Assembly: GCA_025350625.1 (NCBI GenBank)
Contig: JANXXL010000055.1
Span: 1-55,706 of the forward strand
Direction: 5' to 3'
Origin: Bryobacterales bacterium
Lineage (GTDB): Bacteria; Acidobacteriota; Terriglobia; Bryobacterales; Bryobacteraceae
DNA length: 55,706 bases
The translations under genes and the position numbers were made by a program. This document shows, one piece after another, positions 18,162 through 26,501 of the stretch. Every line of letters starts with the position of its first letter. Within the stretch, counting starts at the first letter, position 1. The notes under the pieces were generated by a model. That model was given only the letters and a program-made list of their open reading frames with translations, made no database searches and had not been told where the DNA came from.

Positions 18162-19262
18162 ATGCTAAATGTGATGTCGTTTGCCACCATTCCCGAGGCC
18201 ATCGAGGAACTGCGCGCCGGGCGCATGCTGGTAGTGGTCGACGACGAGGACCGGGAAAACGAAGGCGATCTCACCATGGCCGCCGACTGCGTTACTCCCG
18301 AGGCGATTAATTTCATGGCCACGCACGGCCGCGGGCTGATTTGCCTCGCGCTTACTCCGGAGCGTTGCGACGCCCTGCACCTGCCGCTGGTATCGCCCAA
18401 GAACACCTCGCGCTTCGGGACCGCGTTTTGCGAATCGATCGATGCATCACACGGCGTCACCACCGGAATTTCTGCTGCGGACCGGTCCCACACCATTCGC
18501 GTGGCCATGCAGCCCAGCGCCAGGCCGTCCGATCTGGCGCGGCCGGGGCACGTGTTTCCCTTGCGTGCGCGGGAAGGTGGCGTGCTGGTGCGCGCGGGAC
18601 AGACCGAGGCATCGGTCGACCTGGCGCGCATGGCGGGCTTCGAGGCGGGCGGCGTGATTTGCGAAATCATGAATGCCGATGGCTCCATGGCGAGGGTCCC
18701 GCAACTCGATGAATTCTGCCGGCAACACCAGCTCAAGATGATTTCCGTCGAGAGTTTGATCCGCTACCGCCTGGAGACGGAACATTTAGTCGAACGGCGC
18801 GGTGAAGGCTGCATCGACACCGAGTTCGGTTCCTTCCGGACGATTTCTTACGTCAGTCCCATCAACGGGGAGGCGCATCTGGCGCTGGTTCGCGGCGAGG
18901 TTGCGCGGCGCGCCAACGTGCTGGTGCGTATGCATGCGCGCTGCCTGCTGGGCGATGTGTTTGGATCCACGCAATGCGATTGCCAGCGCACCTTACGGGC
19001 ATCGCTTGCCAGGATCGCCGAAGAAGGCGCGGGCGTGGTGGTGTATCTGCATCAAAGCGGCCTGGGCGCGCGTAAGCACTATCAGCCGGGCGACAGCCAC
19101 ACTCCGCCGCAGGATGAAACCGGCATTGGCGCTCAGATTCTCGCCGACCTGGGGCTTTCGACCATCCGCTTGCTGACCAATCACCCGCGCAAGGTGATCG
19201 GCGTCGACGCTTTCGGCATTGAGATCGTCGAACAAGTGCCCATCGCGACTTCAACGGAATAA
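18162..19262 (+). CDS. RibBA-like protein with altered catalytic sites in both domains
   Basis: The 366-residue protein has the layout of RibBA: a dihydroxybutanone-phosphate synthase domain (about 1-205) and a GTP cyclohydrolase II domain (about 210-362). In a normal enzyme these feed the two entry points of riboflavin synthesis. The first domain keeps [10 protein letters not shown] (27-36) and [10 protein letters not shown], but where E. coli RibB has metal ligand H153 (GGHTEA) this protein has Q147 (AGQTEA). The second domain keeps the zinc cysteines C261, C272 and C274. It lacks the EGR-IGL-NK segment and the following stretch that hold the catalytic Tyr and Arg, and a short [14 protein letters not shown] replaces them. 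The family is sure; activity in either domain is doubtful. It overlaps the convergent proline dehydrogenase gene by 12 bp. Confidence 0.85.
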   Translation: MLNVMSFATIPEAIEELRAGRMLVVVDDEDRENEGDLTMAADCVTPEAINFMATHGRGLICLALTPERCDALHLPLVSPKNTSRFGTAFCESIDASHGVTTGISAADRSHTIRVAMQPSARPSDLARPGHVFPLRAREGGVLVRAGQTEASVDLARMAGFEAGGVICEIMNADGSMARVPQLDEFCRQHQLKMISVESLIRYRLETEHLVERRGEGCIDTEFGSFRTISYVSPINGEAHLALVRGEVARRANVLVRMHARCLLGDVFGSTQCDCQRTLRASLARIAEEGAGVVVYLHQSGLGARKHYQPGDSHTPPQDETGIGAQILADLGLSTIRLLTNHPRKVIGVDAFGIEIVEQVPIATSTE

Positions 19263-20159
19263 GCTGCGCGCGAGAAACAGCACGTTCGCGGGGCGTTCCG
19301 AGAGGCGGCGCATGAAGTAGGGATACCACGCCGTGCCGTACGGCACATAGAGTCGCAGCCGGAAGCCTTGCTGGAGCACTGCGCGCTGCAAGTCGCGGCG
19401 GATGCCGTAAAGCATCTGGAATTCGAAACGGTCGGCCGCAATTCCCCGCCCTTGCGCATAGCGGATCGCTTCCTGAATCATGAGCGGGTCGTGACCGGCG
19501 ATGGCGGGATCGGCGCCGTGGTCGAACAACCGGTGCATGAGTTCCACGTAACTCTTATCAACATCGGTCTTCTTGGGATAGGCTAACGACGGCGGCTCAT
19601 TATAAGCGCCCTTGCACAGCCGGACGCGGATTCCGTGCTGGTTCATGTGGTCGATATCGGCCGCGCTGCGGTATAAATACGCCTGGATCGCGCAGCGGAT
19701 GTCGCCTACTTCATGGGCCACGGCGGTGACCAGCGCCAGAGTGCGCTCCGTATAAGCTGTCGACTCCATGTCGATCTCTACCCGGCTGCCGATTGACGTA
19801 GCACGCGCCGCGACGCGCCGGACGTTGTCAAAGCACTCAGTTTCTGAAACATCCATGCCGAACTGCGTGGCTTTAAGAGAGACGGTGGCGGGCAGGCCAC
19901 GCGCCGCCATTTGATCGAGGGCCAGCAAATATGCGTCCGCCGAAGCTGCAGCGTCATCAAGCGAAGTTACGTTCTCGCCCAGATGATCGAGAGCGGTTAA
20001 GATTCCTTGGGTTTGCAACCCGGAGCTCACCCTTAAGGCATCGTCGAGAGTCTCGCCGGCGATAAAACGCCGGGTGAGTTTCCGGGCAACGGGCGACGTT
20101 TCCATCCACTGTCGCAGGCGCTGTTGCTGCGAAAGATACAGGAAGAAATTTCGCGTCAT
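19251..20159 (-). CDS. Monofunctional proline dehydrogenase
   Basis: This FAD enzyme oxidises proline to pyrroline-5-carboxylate and passes electrons to quinone at the membrane. The 302-residue length is typical of stand-alone ProDH. Motifs seen are the barrel segment SRVEIDMEST near residue 128, VRLCKGAYNEPPSLAYPKK near residue 180, the FEFQMLYGIRRDLQ stretch near residue 243 and the C-terminal RLYVPYGTAWYPYFMRRLSE with the Tyr/Arg residues that hold proline. Its ATG overlaps the rmuC stop as ATGA, so it is the second gene of a two-gene operon. No P5C dehydrogenase gene is adjacent, so the second step must be encoded elsewhere. Confidence 0.92.
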   Translation of the reverse strand: MTRNFFLYLSQQQRLRQWMETSPVARKLTRRFIAGETLDDALRVSSGLQTQGILTALDHLGENVTSLDDAAASADAYLLALDQMAARGLPATVSLKATQFGMDVSETECFDNVRRVAARATSIGSRVEIDMESTAYTERTLALVTAVAHEVGDIRCAIQAYLYRSAADIDHMNQHGIRVRLCKGAYNEPPSLAYPKKTDVDKSYVELMHRLFDHGADPAIAGHDPLMIQEAIRYAQGRGIAADRFEFQMLYGIRRDLQRAVLQQGFRLRLYVPYGTAWYPYFMRRLSERPANVLFLARSLFR

Positions 20160-21196
20160 GCCTCGGGCAACCGCACTTCGGGGCGCGCAACCAACGGGTG
20201 GGGATCGCGAACTGCGCTATCGACGGGAAGAATTTGCGGAGCTTCCTGGCTGCCGCCCGCGCCCAGCTCGCTCATACGCCGCAGCGAAGGCAGTACGCGC
20301 GCGTCCCAGGTTCCCGCCGAGCGGTTATAAGAATCGAGGGCGCGCGCCAGATGGCGGCCGGATTCGGCATACCCTTCCGCGAAGGAGCGGAGCCGGTCGT
20401 AAAACTCGGCGGCGATACTGCGCAGTTCTTCGGCATTCTTAGCAAGCTTCTCCTGACGCCAGCCATAGGCGACACCTTTTAAGACGCTGATGAAAGTCAT
20501 CGGCGTCGCGATCAGTATCTTTTTCGCCAAGGCGCGATCGAGCAGGTCGGGATCGCGTTCGAGAGCCGCCGCAAGAAAGTGGTCTCCGGCCAGAAACAGC
20601 ACCACCATTTCCGGCGCGGGCTGGAACTGCGCCCAATACTCGCGCCCGCTCAACTGGGTGACATGCCGATTGACCTGTTGCGAGTGCCGCGCGAGAGCCG
20701 CTTCGCGGGCGGGAGCGCTGGTGGCGGCTTCAGCATCCAGATATGCAGCCAATGGCACTTTAGCGTCCACCGCCAGCGTGCGGCCGCCCGGAAGCCGCAC
20801 CAGCATATCCGGACGCTGTCCGGCCCCCGATTCCTGTTCATAAAAATCGCAGTAGGGGACCATCCCTGCCAGTTCCGCCACGCGCCGCAGCGTCAGTTCG
20901 CCCCACCGTCCTCTTGCGTTGGGCACGCGCAGAGCCTGTGAAAGAGCCACGGTTTCTTTGCTTAATGCGCCCAGTTGCTGCTCGATCCCCCCCATCATGT
21001 GTTGCCGCTGGGCTTCGATCTCGCGAATATGAGTTTCTATCCGCGCCAGCGTGTCGGCAATGGGACGCGTCGAATCCGCGGCTTCGCGTGCGGCCACCGT
21101 GGCCGCGCGGGCGCGGAACCATACCGCAGCCAGCGCTACTCCCAAGCCCAAAGCCAGAACAATTCCGGCCACAAATGTTCCGCCTGTGATCGGCAT
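20156..21196 (-). CDS. rmuC: DNA recombination protein RmuC homologue
   Basis: RmuC proteins have an N-terminal membrane helix, a coiled coil and a nuclease-like core, and limit DNA inversions and rearrangements. The helix here is about residues 7-27, the coiled coil about 35-90, and the core begins with NARGRWGELTLRRVAELAGM and continues with PDMLVRLPGGRTLAVDAKVPLA, the Asp-x-Lys pair of the PD-(D/E)xK-like fold. The ATG at 21196 was chosen over an upstream frame extension because it puts the helix at the N-terminus. The C-terminus overlaps the proline dehydrogenase start by 4 bp. Confidence 0.88.
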   Translation of the reverse strand: MPITGGTFVAGIVLALGLGVALAAVWFRARAATVAAREAADSTRPIADTLARIETHIREIEAQRQHMMGGIEQQLGALSKETVALSQALRVPNARGRWGELTLRRVAELAGMVPYCDFYEQESGAGQRPDMLVRLPGGRTLAVDAKVPLAAYLDAEAATSAPAREAALARHSQQVNRHVTQLSGREYWAQFQPAPEMVVLFLAGDHFLAAALERDPDLLDRALAKKILIATPMTFISVLKGVAYGWRQEKLAKNAEELRSIAAEFYDRLRSFAEGYAESGRHLARALDSYNRSAGTWDARVLPSLRRMSELGAGGSQEAPQILPVDSAVRDPHPLVARPEVRLPEA

Positions 21197-21236
21197 CTTC
21201 CAACAGTGTGGCACAGGTTGAAGGACGCCAGCCCGC

Positions 21237-21977
21237 TTACTTGATTTGGTGCACCGGTGCCTCTCGATGCCCGGGCACGGGTTGAGGCGAGGAAGTCCCA
21301 AACACCGAAATCGCATTTGCGAGGTTTAGAAGGTCGTCTGCTGCGTTCGTATGAACCGGGTTTTCTACGACCGCCTCACGCGAATGGAGTGACCACAAAG
21401 GGGCCGAGAGCAGCAGGCCGGCTGCATCCCCGATCCACCAGGTTTTCCAGGCGACAGCGAACGCCGCCAGCGAGTGGTCCCCAACCATCCCCTCCAGGCC
21501 TGCCATGAAAGTTGCGCCCATTGCGGGAACCGCCACCACCATCAAAGCGGCCGAAGACAGCGTATTGACTGCGCGCCTGCTCGCGGAAAGAAGCGCGAGT
21601 GCTACGAGCGCCTCCATCAGTCCGTTGATAGCGAAGGTCGCGGCTACCACCGGCGCGTATCCCATCGCGATCGCCGACAACCAGCCGGCTGCGAGCACCG
21701 CAGGCCAATAACCGAGGCCCAGCCACGCCAGCGCCCCAAGCGCCACGCCGGTTGCAAGCCAGACCGGGAGTCCCGCCGTTGCGATCCACTGGCTTAAGGG
21801 AGTAGCGGCAAAGTATACTCCCGCGCATACCGCAGCCCCCTTCCAGGGACATACTGTCGAAGCTGAGCGAAGCCGTTGCGAGTGTTGCACGACGGACTTA
21901 TCGGCGTGCTCCTCACTTTTGAGAGGGAAAAACACTGCGGGTCCATTACAGGTGCGGGTTCGGGTATTGTGGGGCAT
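21237..21977 (-). CDS. Orphan MASE1-type membrane sensor domain
   Basis: The hydrophobic core (about residues 45-210) matches MASE1 in style: ATGVALGALAWLGLGYWPAV, SASRRAVNTLSSAALMVVAV and WKTWWIGDAAGLLLSAPLWSL. MASE1 is a multi-helix input domain of about 300 residues, usually fused to GGDEF, EAL or kinase domains. Here only a polar tail of about 35 residues follows (VPGHREAPVHQIK at the end), so no output domain is encoded. The N-terminal 40 residues are polar and unlike MASE1, so the true start may lie further in, for instance the GTG near 21888. The 5' end overlaps the upstream region of the divergent gene at 22065. It may be a truncated relic or a free-standing sensor. Confidence 0.5.
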   Translation of the reverse strand: MPHNTRTRTCNGPAVFFPLKSEEHADKSVVQHSQRLRSASTVCPWKGAAVCAGVYFAATPLSQWIATAGLPVWLATGVALGALAWLGLGYWPAVLAAGWLSAIAMGYAPVVAATFAINGLMEALVALALLSASRRAVNTLSSAALMVVAVPAMGATFMAGLEGMVGDHSLAAFAVAWKTWWIGDAAGLLLSAPLWSLHSREAVVENPVHTNAADDLLNLANAISVFGTSSPQPVPGHREAPVHQIK

Positions 21978-22064
21978 AGCGGCACGATCACCGCTGGGTG
22001 TAGACTGACTGAAACCGCCGATCCGGTTCTCATCGATTGCGGCGGGGGTATAAGGGGGTCAAAT

Positions 22065-23294
22065 ATGGCGGGCAATCCTAAACGAAAAATCACCAGGCGC
22101 GGTTTTGCCGGAGCAGGCGCGACGGCCGTGACTCTGGGAACGGCTGCGTTCTCGGCGCCATTGACTCTCGCCGCGCAGTCGAGCGAGGCGTCGAATCAGG
22201 CGGCGGCCGTGGACCAGAATCCCATCCGCCGCCGCGGCGTAGGCTTCCGCGCTTTGAATCCGGCGAAGGCTTCACCCGGCTTCACGCTTTACGCGCACGT
22301 CGGCGGCAGTGTCTATCTGATCGATCTCAGCGGAAAAGTCGTACACACCTGGACCTTGCCGTATCCGCTCCACTACGCGTATCTCACCGAGAAGGGCACT
22401 CTATTCTGCAACGCAAAGATTCCTAACGACACCCTGCTCGGGAAAGTGGGGTCGCACTGCGGCGTTGTGTTAGAGGCGGATTGGAACGGCAAGGTCCTGT
22501 GGGAGGTGCGTCAGCCGGATCATCATAACGACGGGCGGCTGCTGCCCAACGGGAACGTTCTCCTGGTGTGCGCCACGGCGATTCCGGATGCCGTCGCCCA
22601 AAGGGTGCAGGGCGGGCTGCGCGAACCGGGTGAGAATCGCAAGATGGGTGGCGATTATCTGGTCGAGATGACCAGGGACGGCCGCACGGTCTGGCGGTGG
22701 AACAGTTGGGAGTATCTCGACCCGGCCATCGACGTGATTACCGGCGTGCAGGACGAGCGCGCCGAATGGACCCACGCCAACGGCATCCACGAGTTGCCCG
22801 ACGATCACGTGCTGGTGAGTTTCCGCAACACCTCGACCGTGATCAACGTGGATCGTAAATCCGGCAAGATCGTGTGGAGGATGGGCGCCCCGCCGCTTGC
22901 CGGACAGCACGCTCCGACGCCCCTCGCCAACGGAAACCTCCTCATTTTCGATAACGGACCGCACCGGCTCGATGAAACCCTCAATTTCTCGCGCGTGATC
23001 GAAGTCGACCCCGTCACGAAAAAGATCGTGTGGAAATACCAGGAGCCGGTGGTTACGGGATTCTTTAGTCCGCGAATCTCGAATGCGCAACGGCTGCCCA
23101 ATGGCAACACTCTGATCAACGAAGGAGTCTTTGGACGCTTTTTCGAAGTGACGAGCGAAGGGGAAGTCGTCTGGGAGTATGTGAACCCGCATTTCGGTCC
23201 GCCGAATGCCGCTGCGGCGAAACAGCAGAATAGTACCTTTCGGGCGTATCGCTACACCGCGGAACAGATTGAGAGAGCGCGTAACGCGGTTTAA
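22065..23294 (+). CDS. Tat-exported arylsulfotransferase-like beta-propeller protein
   Basis: The 409-residue protein starts with a twin-arginine signal (KRKITRRGFAGAGATAVTLG), so it is exported folded. The rest is a repeating beta-propeller of the ASST/PQQ-like type: repeated -G-V-W- blades such as GKVVHTWTLPYP, WNGKVLWEVRQPDHHNDGRL, GRTVWRWNSWEYLDP and GKIVWRMGAPP. His-rich loops (DHHNDGR, WTHANGIHELPDDH) sit where arylsulfate sulfotransferases keep catalytic histidines. Members move sulfate between phenols; whether this one does is not provable here. The start at 22065 was chosen because the longer frame from 21876 would bury the Tat signal. It is followed after 11 bp by a cupin gene. Confidence 0.72.
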   Translation: MAGNPKRKITRRGFAGAGATAVTLGTAAFSAPLTLAAQSSEASNQAAAVDQNPIRRRGVGFRALNPAKASPGFTLYAHVGGSVYLIDLSGKVVHTWTLPYPLHYAYLTEKGTLFCNAKIPNDTLLGKVGSHCGVVLEADWNGKVLWEVRQPDHHNDGRLLPNGNVLLVCATAIPDAVAQRVQGGLREPGENRKMGGDYLVEMTRDGRTVWRWNSWEYLDPAIDVITGVQDERAEWTHANGIHELPDDHVLVSFRNTSTVINVDRKSGKIVWRMGAPPLAGQHAPTPLANGNLLIFDNGPHRLDETLNFSRVIEVDPVTKKIVWKYQEPVVTGFFSPRISNAQRLPNGNTLINEGVFGRFFEVTSEGEVVWEYVNPHFGPPNAAAAKQQNSTFRAYRYTAEQIERARNAV

Positions 23295-23305
23295 AAGGAG
23301 AACGT

Positions 23306-23827
23306 ATGCGAAAAGCGATTTTCGGTGTCATTGCAATTCTGGGCGTGCTCGCAGCGCAGTCTAAACGAACGGCACCCGCCATTTACATTACGGGCAGCGA
23401 TATTCAGACCACGCTCAAGAAAGCGCCTGCCGATAGCGTTACCGACCAAGCTATCCGCACCATCACCGTAGGGAATCTCAATGTTGGATTAGGGGTGGTT
23501 CATCGCTCGGCAAAAGCCCCGCAGACTTCGATCATGCATGATGAGCTAACGGAGATCTACCACGTACTCTCCGGTTCAGGAACTCTGGTGACCGGCGGAT
23601 CGCTGGTCAAGCCGGAACGCTTTCCGGCCGACAGTGCGACTGTGAAGGATCTGGCGGGACCAAGCTGGCGCGGCACCGTGCTCGAAAACGGCGTGAGCCG
23701 TAACATCAAAGCCGGCGACGTTGTCATCATCCCTGCAGGCAGTGGCCATTGGTTCAGCCACATTGACGGAGCTATTGATTACGAAGTGATGCGTGTTGAT
23801 CCGGGCAAGCTTCTCTCACTCAAGTGA
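23306..23827 (+). CDS. Secreted single-domain cupin
   Basis: The 173-residue protein has a signal peptide (MRKAIFGVIAILGVLAAQ) and one cupin barrel (about 50-165). Cupin motif 1 is seen in SIMHDELTEIYHVLSGSGTLV with two His and Glu residues that could hold a metal, and motif 2 in KAGDVVIIPAGSGHWFSHIDG with a further His. No substrate can be named. A strong Shine-Dalgarno sequence (AAAAGGAG, then AACGT and ATG) sets the start. The 11-bp gap after the arylsulfotransferase-like gene suggests a two-gene operon of exported proteins. Confidence 0.75.
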   Translation: MRKAIFGVIAILGVLAAQSKRTAPAIYITGSDIQTTLKKAPADSVTDQAIRTITVGNLNVGLGVVHRSAKAPQTSIMHDELTEIYHVLSGSGTLVTGGSLVKPERFPADSATVKDLAGPSWRGTVLENGVSRNIKAGDVVIIPAGSGHWFSHIDGAIDYEVMRVDPGKLLSLK

Positions 23828-24033
23828 TTATAAGAAACGCACCCATGTGTCGCATTCTATCATCGAGAACGCTTGCGCACATCAATATTTGGCCACTTAA
23901 TCCTCTTGCTGAGGGTAGACAAAACACAGCAATGTGGGCGTAAGGCCGGATTATCGGAAGCTGGAGAGCTAAGTGCGGGCCGCCTGTATCGCATATGGGA
24001 ACCTATCGTGCGCAGTTTGAGTCAAAATAAGTC

Positions 24034-24882
24034 ATGCCCATTAACAGCTGCATATCCATGGTCTACTTGTACGCGGTGTTCAGCGGGTCGGCCTTTGGCT
24101 GCTTTTGTTTTTCCACCCCGATGTGCAGCTCCGCCGCAACACCCGCGGATTCGAGCGCGGTGTTTGTCGGACGTGTAACCGAGGTTTGGCCCACTCGGGA
24201 GGCCCTTGCAAAGCAGCAGCGTCTTTCACATCTCCAATTGAAACAACTGATACTTCAGCGGTGGCGTGGAGCCTTTTCCGCACAAGAGGAACAATACATC
24301 CGGGCATCTTCGGAATGGGACAAGATTGAATTTCGATATGCGTACATGCAGCGAATCCGTTTCGTAGTCAGCGAACTTCTTGCGGGGACGCAGGTTCACG
24401 AGGTCTTCACGGATTCGTCAAGCTGTGGGTATCGTTTTGAATTGAACCATGTTTACCTGGTGAACTCGTCCCGCGATGGCCTCCGCTACCGCACCGGAGC
24501 TTGTTCGCGAACTGCCCCAGCCGAGTCTGAAGAGGCGGTCGAAGACTTAAAGGCATTGCACGCCCGGAAGTCTGGCACTCCGCTTTCGCCCAGAATCTAC
24601 GGTCGTATCCTCCCCTCCGAAGTTCGTCCAGACGTTCTTGTTCGCTTGACCCGAGATCAAGATGAAGACTGGGTGCATCCTGGCGCTGGCGGTGGCTTTT
24701 CGTTCGATGGCCTCGAAAAGGCGCAATACCGCCTTCAGATTCAAGATGAGCGGGGGACCGGCGAGCGCCTAATTGACCTCGCACGCGTGGGCTGCTTCGA
24801 GGCTATTCCCTGGTTCAGCGATTCCTGGCATGTTGCGGGTTCGCCCGTGCTTGTGGAGCCTTCATCTCCCCAAGTTCCCTGA
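24034..24882 (+). CDS. Secreted TIMP-like (netrin-fold) protein
   Basis: The 282-residue product begins with a signal-like hydrophobic stretch that ends in FGCFCFSTPMC. A CxC at the mature N-terminus is the hallmark of tissue-inhibitor-of-metalloproteinase (TIMP) folds. The following SAVFVGRVTEVWP, IRFVVSELLAGTQVHEVFTD, SSSCGYRFELNHVYLVN and YRTGACSRTAP blocks match the OB-like core, with cysteines that can pair. The C-terminal 100 residues (RIYGRILPSE to VLVEPSSPQVP) look like a carboxypeptidase-regulatory-type beta domain. In animals TIMPs block metalloproteases; in bacteria the role is unproven. It sits in a noticeably AT-richer stretch with roomy non-coding flanks, unlike its neighbours. 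The start could also be the ATG at 24058. Confidence 0.6.
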   Translation: MPINSCISMVYLYAVFSGSAFGCFCFSTPMCSSAATPADSSAVFVGRVTEVWPTREALAKQQRLSHLQLKQLILQRWRGAFSAQEEQYIRASSEWDKIEFRYAYMQRIRFVVSELLAGTQVHEVFTDSSSCGYRFELNHVYLVNSSRDGLRYRTGACSRTAPAESEEAVEDLKALHARKSGTPLSPRIYGRILPSEVRPDVLVRLTRDQDEDWVHPGAGGGFSFDGLEKAQYRLQIQDERGTGERLIDLARVGCFEAIPWFSDSWHVAGSPVLVEPSSPQVP

Positions 24883-25034
24883 AACTTGCCGTGTATTTGC
24901 CTCTCGCGGCACCAGCACCGATTTTATTGTCCCCTCCACCGGGGATTTTATCAGTCGAGAAAGTATGTTATCGTCTGCAACGCACCCCGAGCAGGTCCAC
25001 TTGGATGTGGAACTGAGTCTCGTTCCCTTGGATT

Positions 25035-26501
25035 TTACGCCCCCGACCTCTTTCTCACATCAATATTCAATCGCTTTATTTTCTGATTGAGCGTGGAGAG
25101 TGGTATGCGCAGCGCCTCGGCGGCGGCGGTCTGGCTCCACTCCGACGTTTCCAGTTGCTCGATGATCTTGCGGCGCTCGTAGTCGGCCACGATTTCAAAT
25201 AGCGAGGCGTCGGAGGGCAACCGGCCGCTTTCATCGCGCCGGATGCGCAGGCCCTTCGATTCAAGCAGGTGTTCCGGCAGCACATCCACCGGCACCGGGG
25301 ACTGCGAAGCCAGGACGACCGCGCGCTCGACGACGTTCTCCAACTCGCGCACATTACCCGGCCAGGCGTGGTCCATCAAAATCTGCATGGCGTCCGGTTC
25401 AAAAGTGAGCCGCGAGCGCCCGCTGTCATCCAGCAGCTTGTCGTTTTCGCGGCAGTACTTGGTGAAAAAATGATCGACCAGCGCGGGAATGTCTTCCTTG
25501 CGCTCGCGCAGCGGCGGCAGAGCGAGATTAATTACGTTGAGGCGGTAATAGAGGTCCTCGCGGAAGCGGCCTTCCTCCACCAGCTTCTTTAAGTCGGCGT
25601 TAGTGGCGGCCACGATGCGCACGTCGACGCGGATGTTTTCGGTCGAGCCGAGTGGCATGAACTCGCGCTCCTGGATCACGCGCAGCAGCTTGGTCTGGGT
25701 CTCGAGCGAGATGGTGCCGATTTCGTCGAAGAAAATCGTGCCGCGATTGGCGGTTTCAAAATAGCCTTTCCGCGAAGCCACTGCGCCGGTGAAGGCTCCT
25801 TTAACGTGGCCGAAGAGCGCGGATTCGAGTAGGTCGGGAGGCACCGATCCGGAATGCACTGGAACAAACGGATGCTCGGCGCGCACCGAGTAGGCGTGAA
25901 TGGCATTGGCGATCAACTCCTTGCCGGTGCCGGTTTCGCCCGTGATCAAAATGGTGGCGCGCGAGGCCGCTACCTGGCCTACTAGGTCCAGGATCTTGAG
26001 CATGCGTTCACTCTTGCCGACGATGTTCGGAAAACTGTAGCGCTGGCGGAGAGCACGCTTAAGCTCGGTGTTCTCGCGCTCCAGGCGCCGCTTCGAGATC
26101 ATTCGGTCGATCTCGATCAGCAACTTCTCGTTATCCCAAGGCTTAGAAAAATAATCGTTAGCGCCGCGCTTGAGGGCGGTGACCGCTACTTCCACGGACC
26201 CATAGGCGGTGATGAGGAAAATGGGTGTCTCACGATCCCGCACGCGGATTTCTTCGAGCACCTCCATGCCGCTTTTATCCGGCATCATGAGATCCAGCAG
26301 CACCAGATCAAAGGTTGACGACTCCAGGCGCTTCAGGCCCTCGGTCGCGTTGCCCGCCAGCTCCACGCGATAGCCTTCGGAGGACAACAACACTTCCAGG
26401 CTTTCGCGGATATCCGGCTCGTCGTCGATCACAAGGATGTGACCGTGCGTTATCTCCGGAGTCGAAATGTCCGGCGGAAGGTCGGGAAGAATGCTCGCCA
26501 T
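25035..26501 (-). CDS. NtrC-family sigma-54-dependent response regulator
   Basis: The 488-residue protein has the three NtrC domains. The receiver (about 20-140) has acidic D27/D28, phospho-acceptor D70 in LLDLMMPD, T98 and K120. The AAA+ domain (about 158-390) has Walker A GETGTGKE at 188-195, the sigma-54 contact loop GAFTGA at 235-240 and Walker B DE at 259-260. The C-terminal Fis-type helix-turn-helix is about 435-480 (AAAEALRIPLSTLNQKIKRL). When phosphorylated it should drive open-complex formation at -24/-12 promoters. Its ATG directly abuts the kinase stop codon with no gap, so the two form a cognate pair made from one transcript. I did not find a convincing -24/-12 site in the window. 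Confidence 0.93.
   Translation of the reverse strand: MASILPDLPPDISTPEITHGHILVIDDEPDIRESLEVLLSSEGYRVELAGNATEGLKRLESSTFDLVLLDLMMPDKSGMEVLEEIRVRDRETPIFLITAYGSVEVAVTALKRGANDYFSKPWDNEKLLIEIDRMISKRRLERENTELKRALRQRYSFPNIVGKSERMLKILDLVGQVAASRATILITGETGTGKELIANAIHAYSVRAEHPFVPVHSGSVPPDLLESALFGHVKGAFTGAVASRKGYFETANRGTIFFDEIGTISLETQTKLLRVIQEREFMPLGSTENIRVDVRIVAATNADLKKLVEEGRFREDLYYRLNVINLALPPLRERKEDIPALVDHFFTKYCRENDKLLDDSGRSRLTFEPDAMQILMDHAWPGNVRELENVVERAVVLASQSPVPVDVLPEHLLESKGLRIRRDESGRLPSDASLFEIVADYERRKIIEQLETSEWSQTAAAEALRIPLSTLNQKIKRLNIDVRKRSGA

Noticed and set aside
24773-25090. 105-residue plus-strand frame after the TIMP-like gene
   Set aside because: It begins inside the TIMP-like gene and ends inside the regulator gene, with no protein-like pattern.
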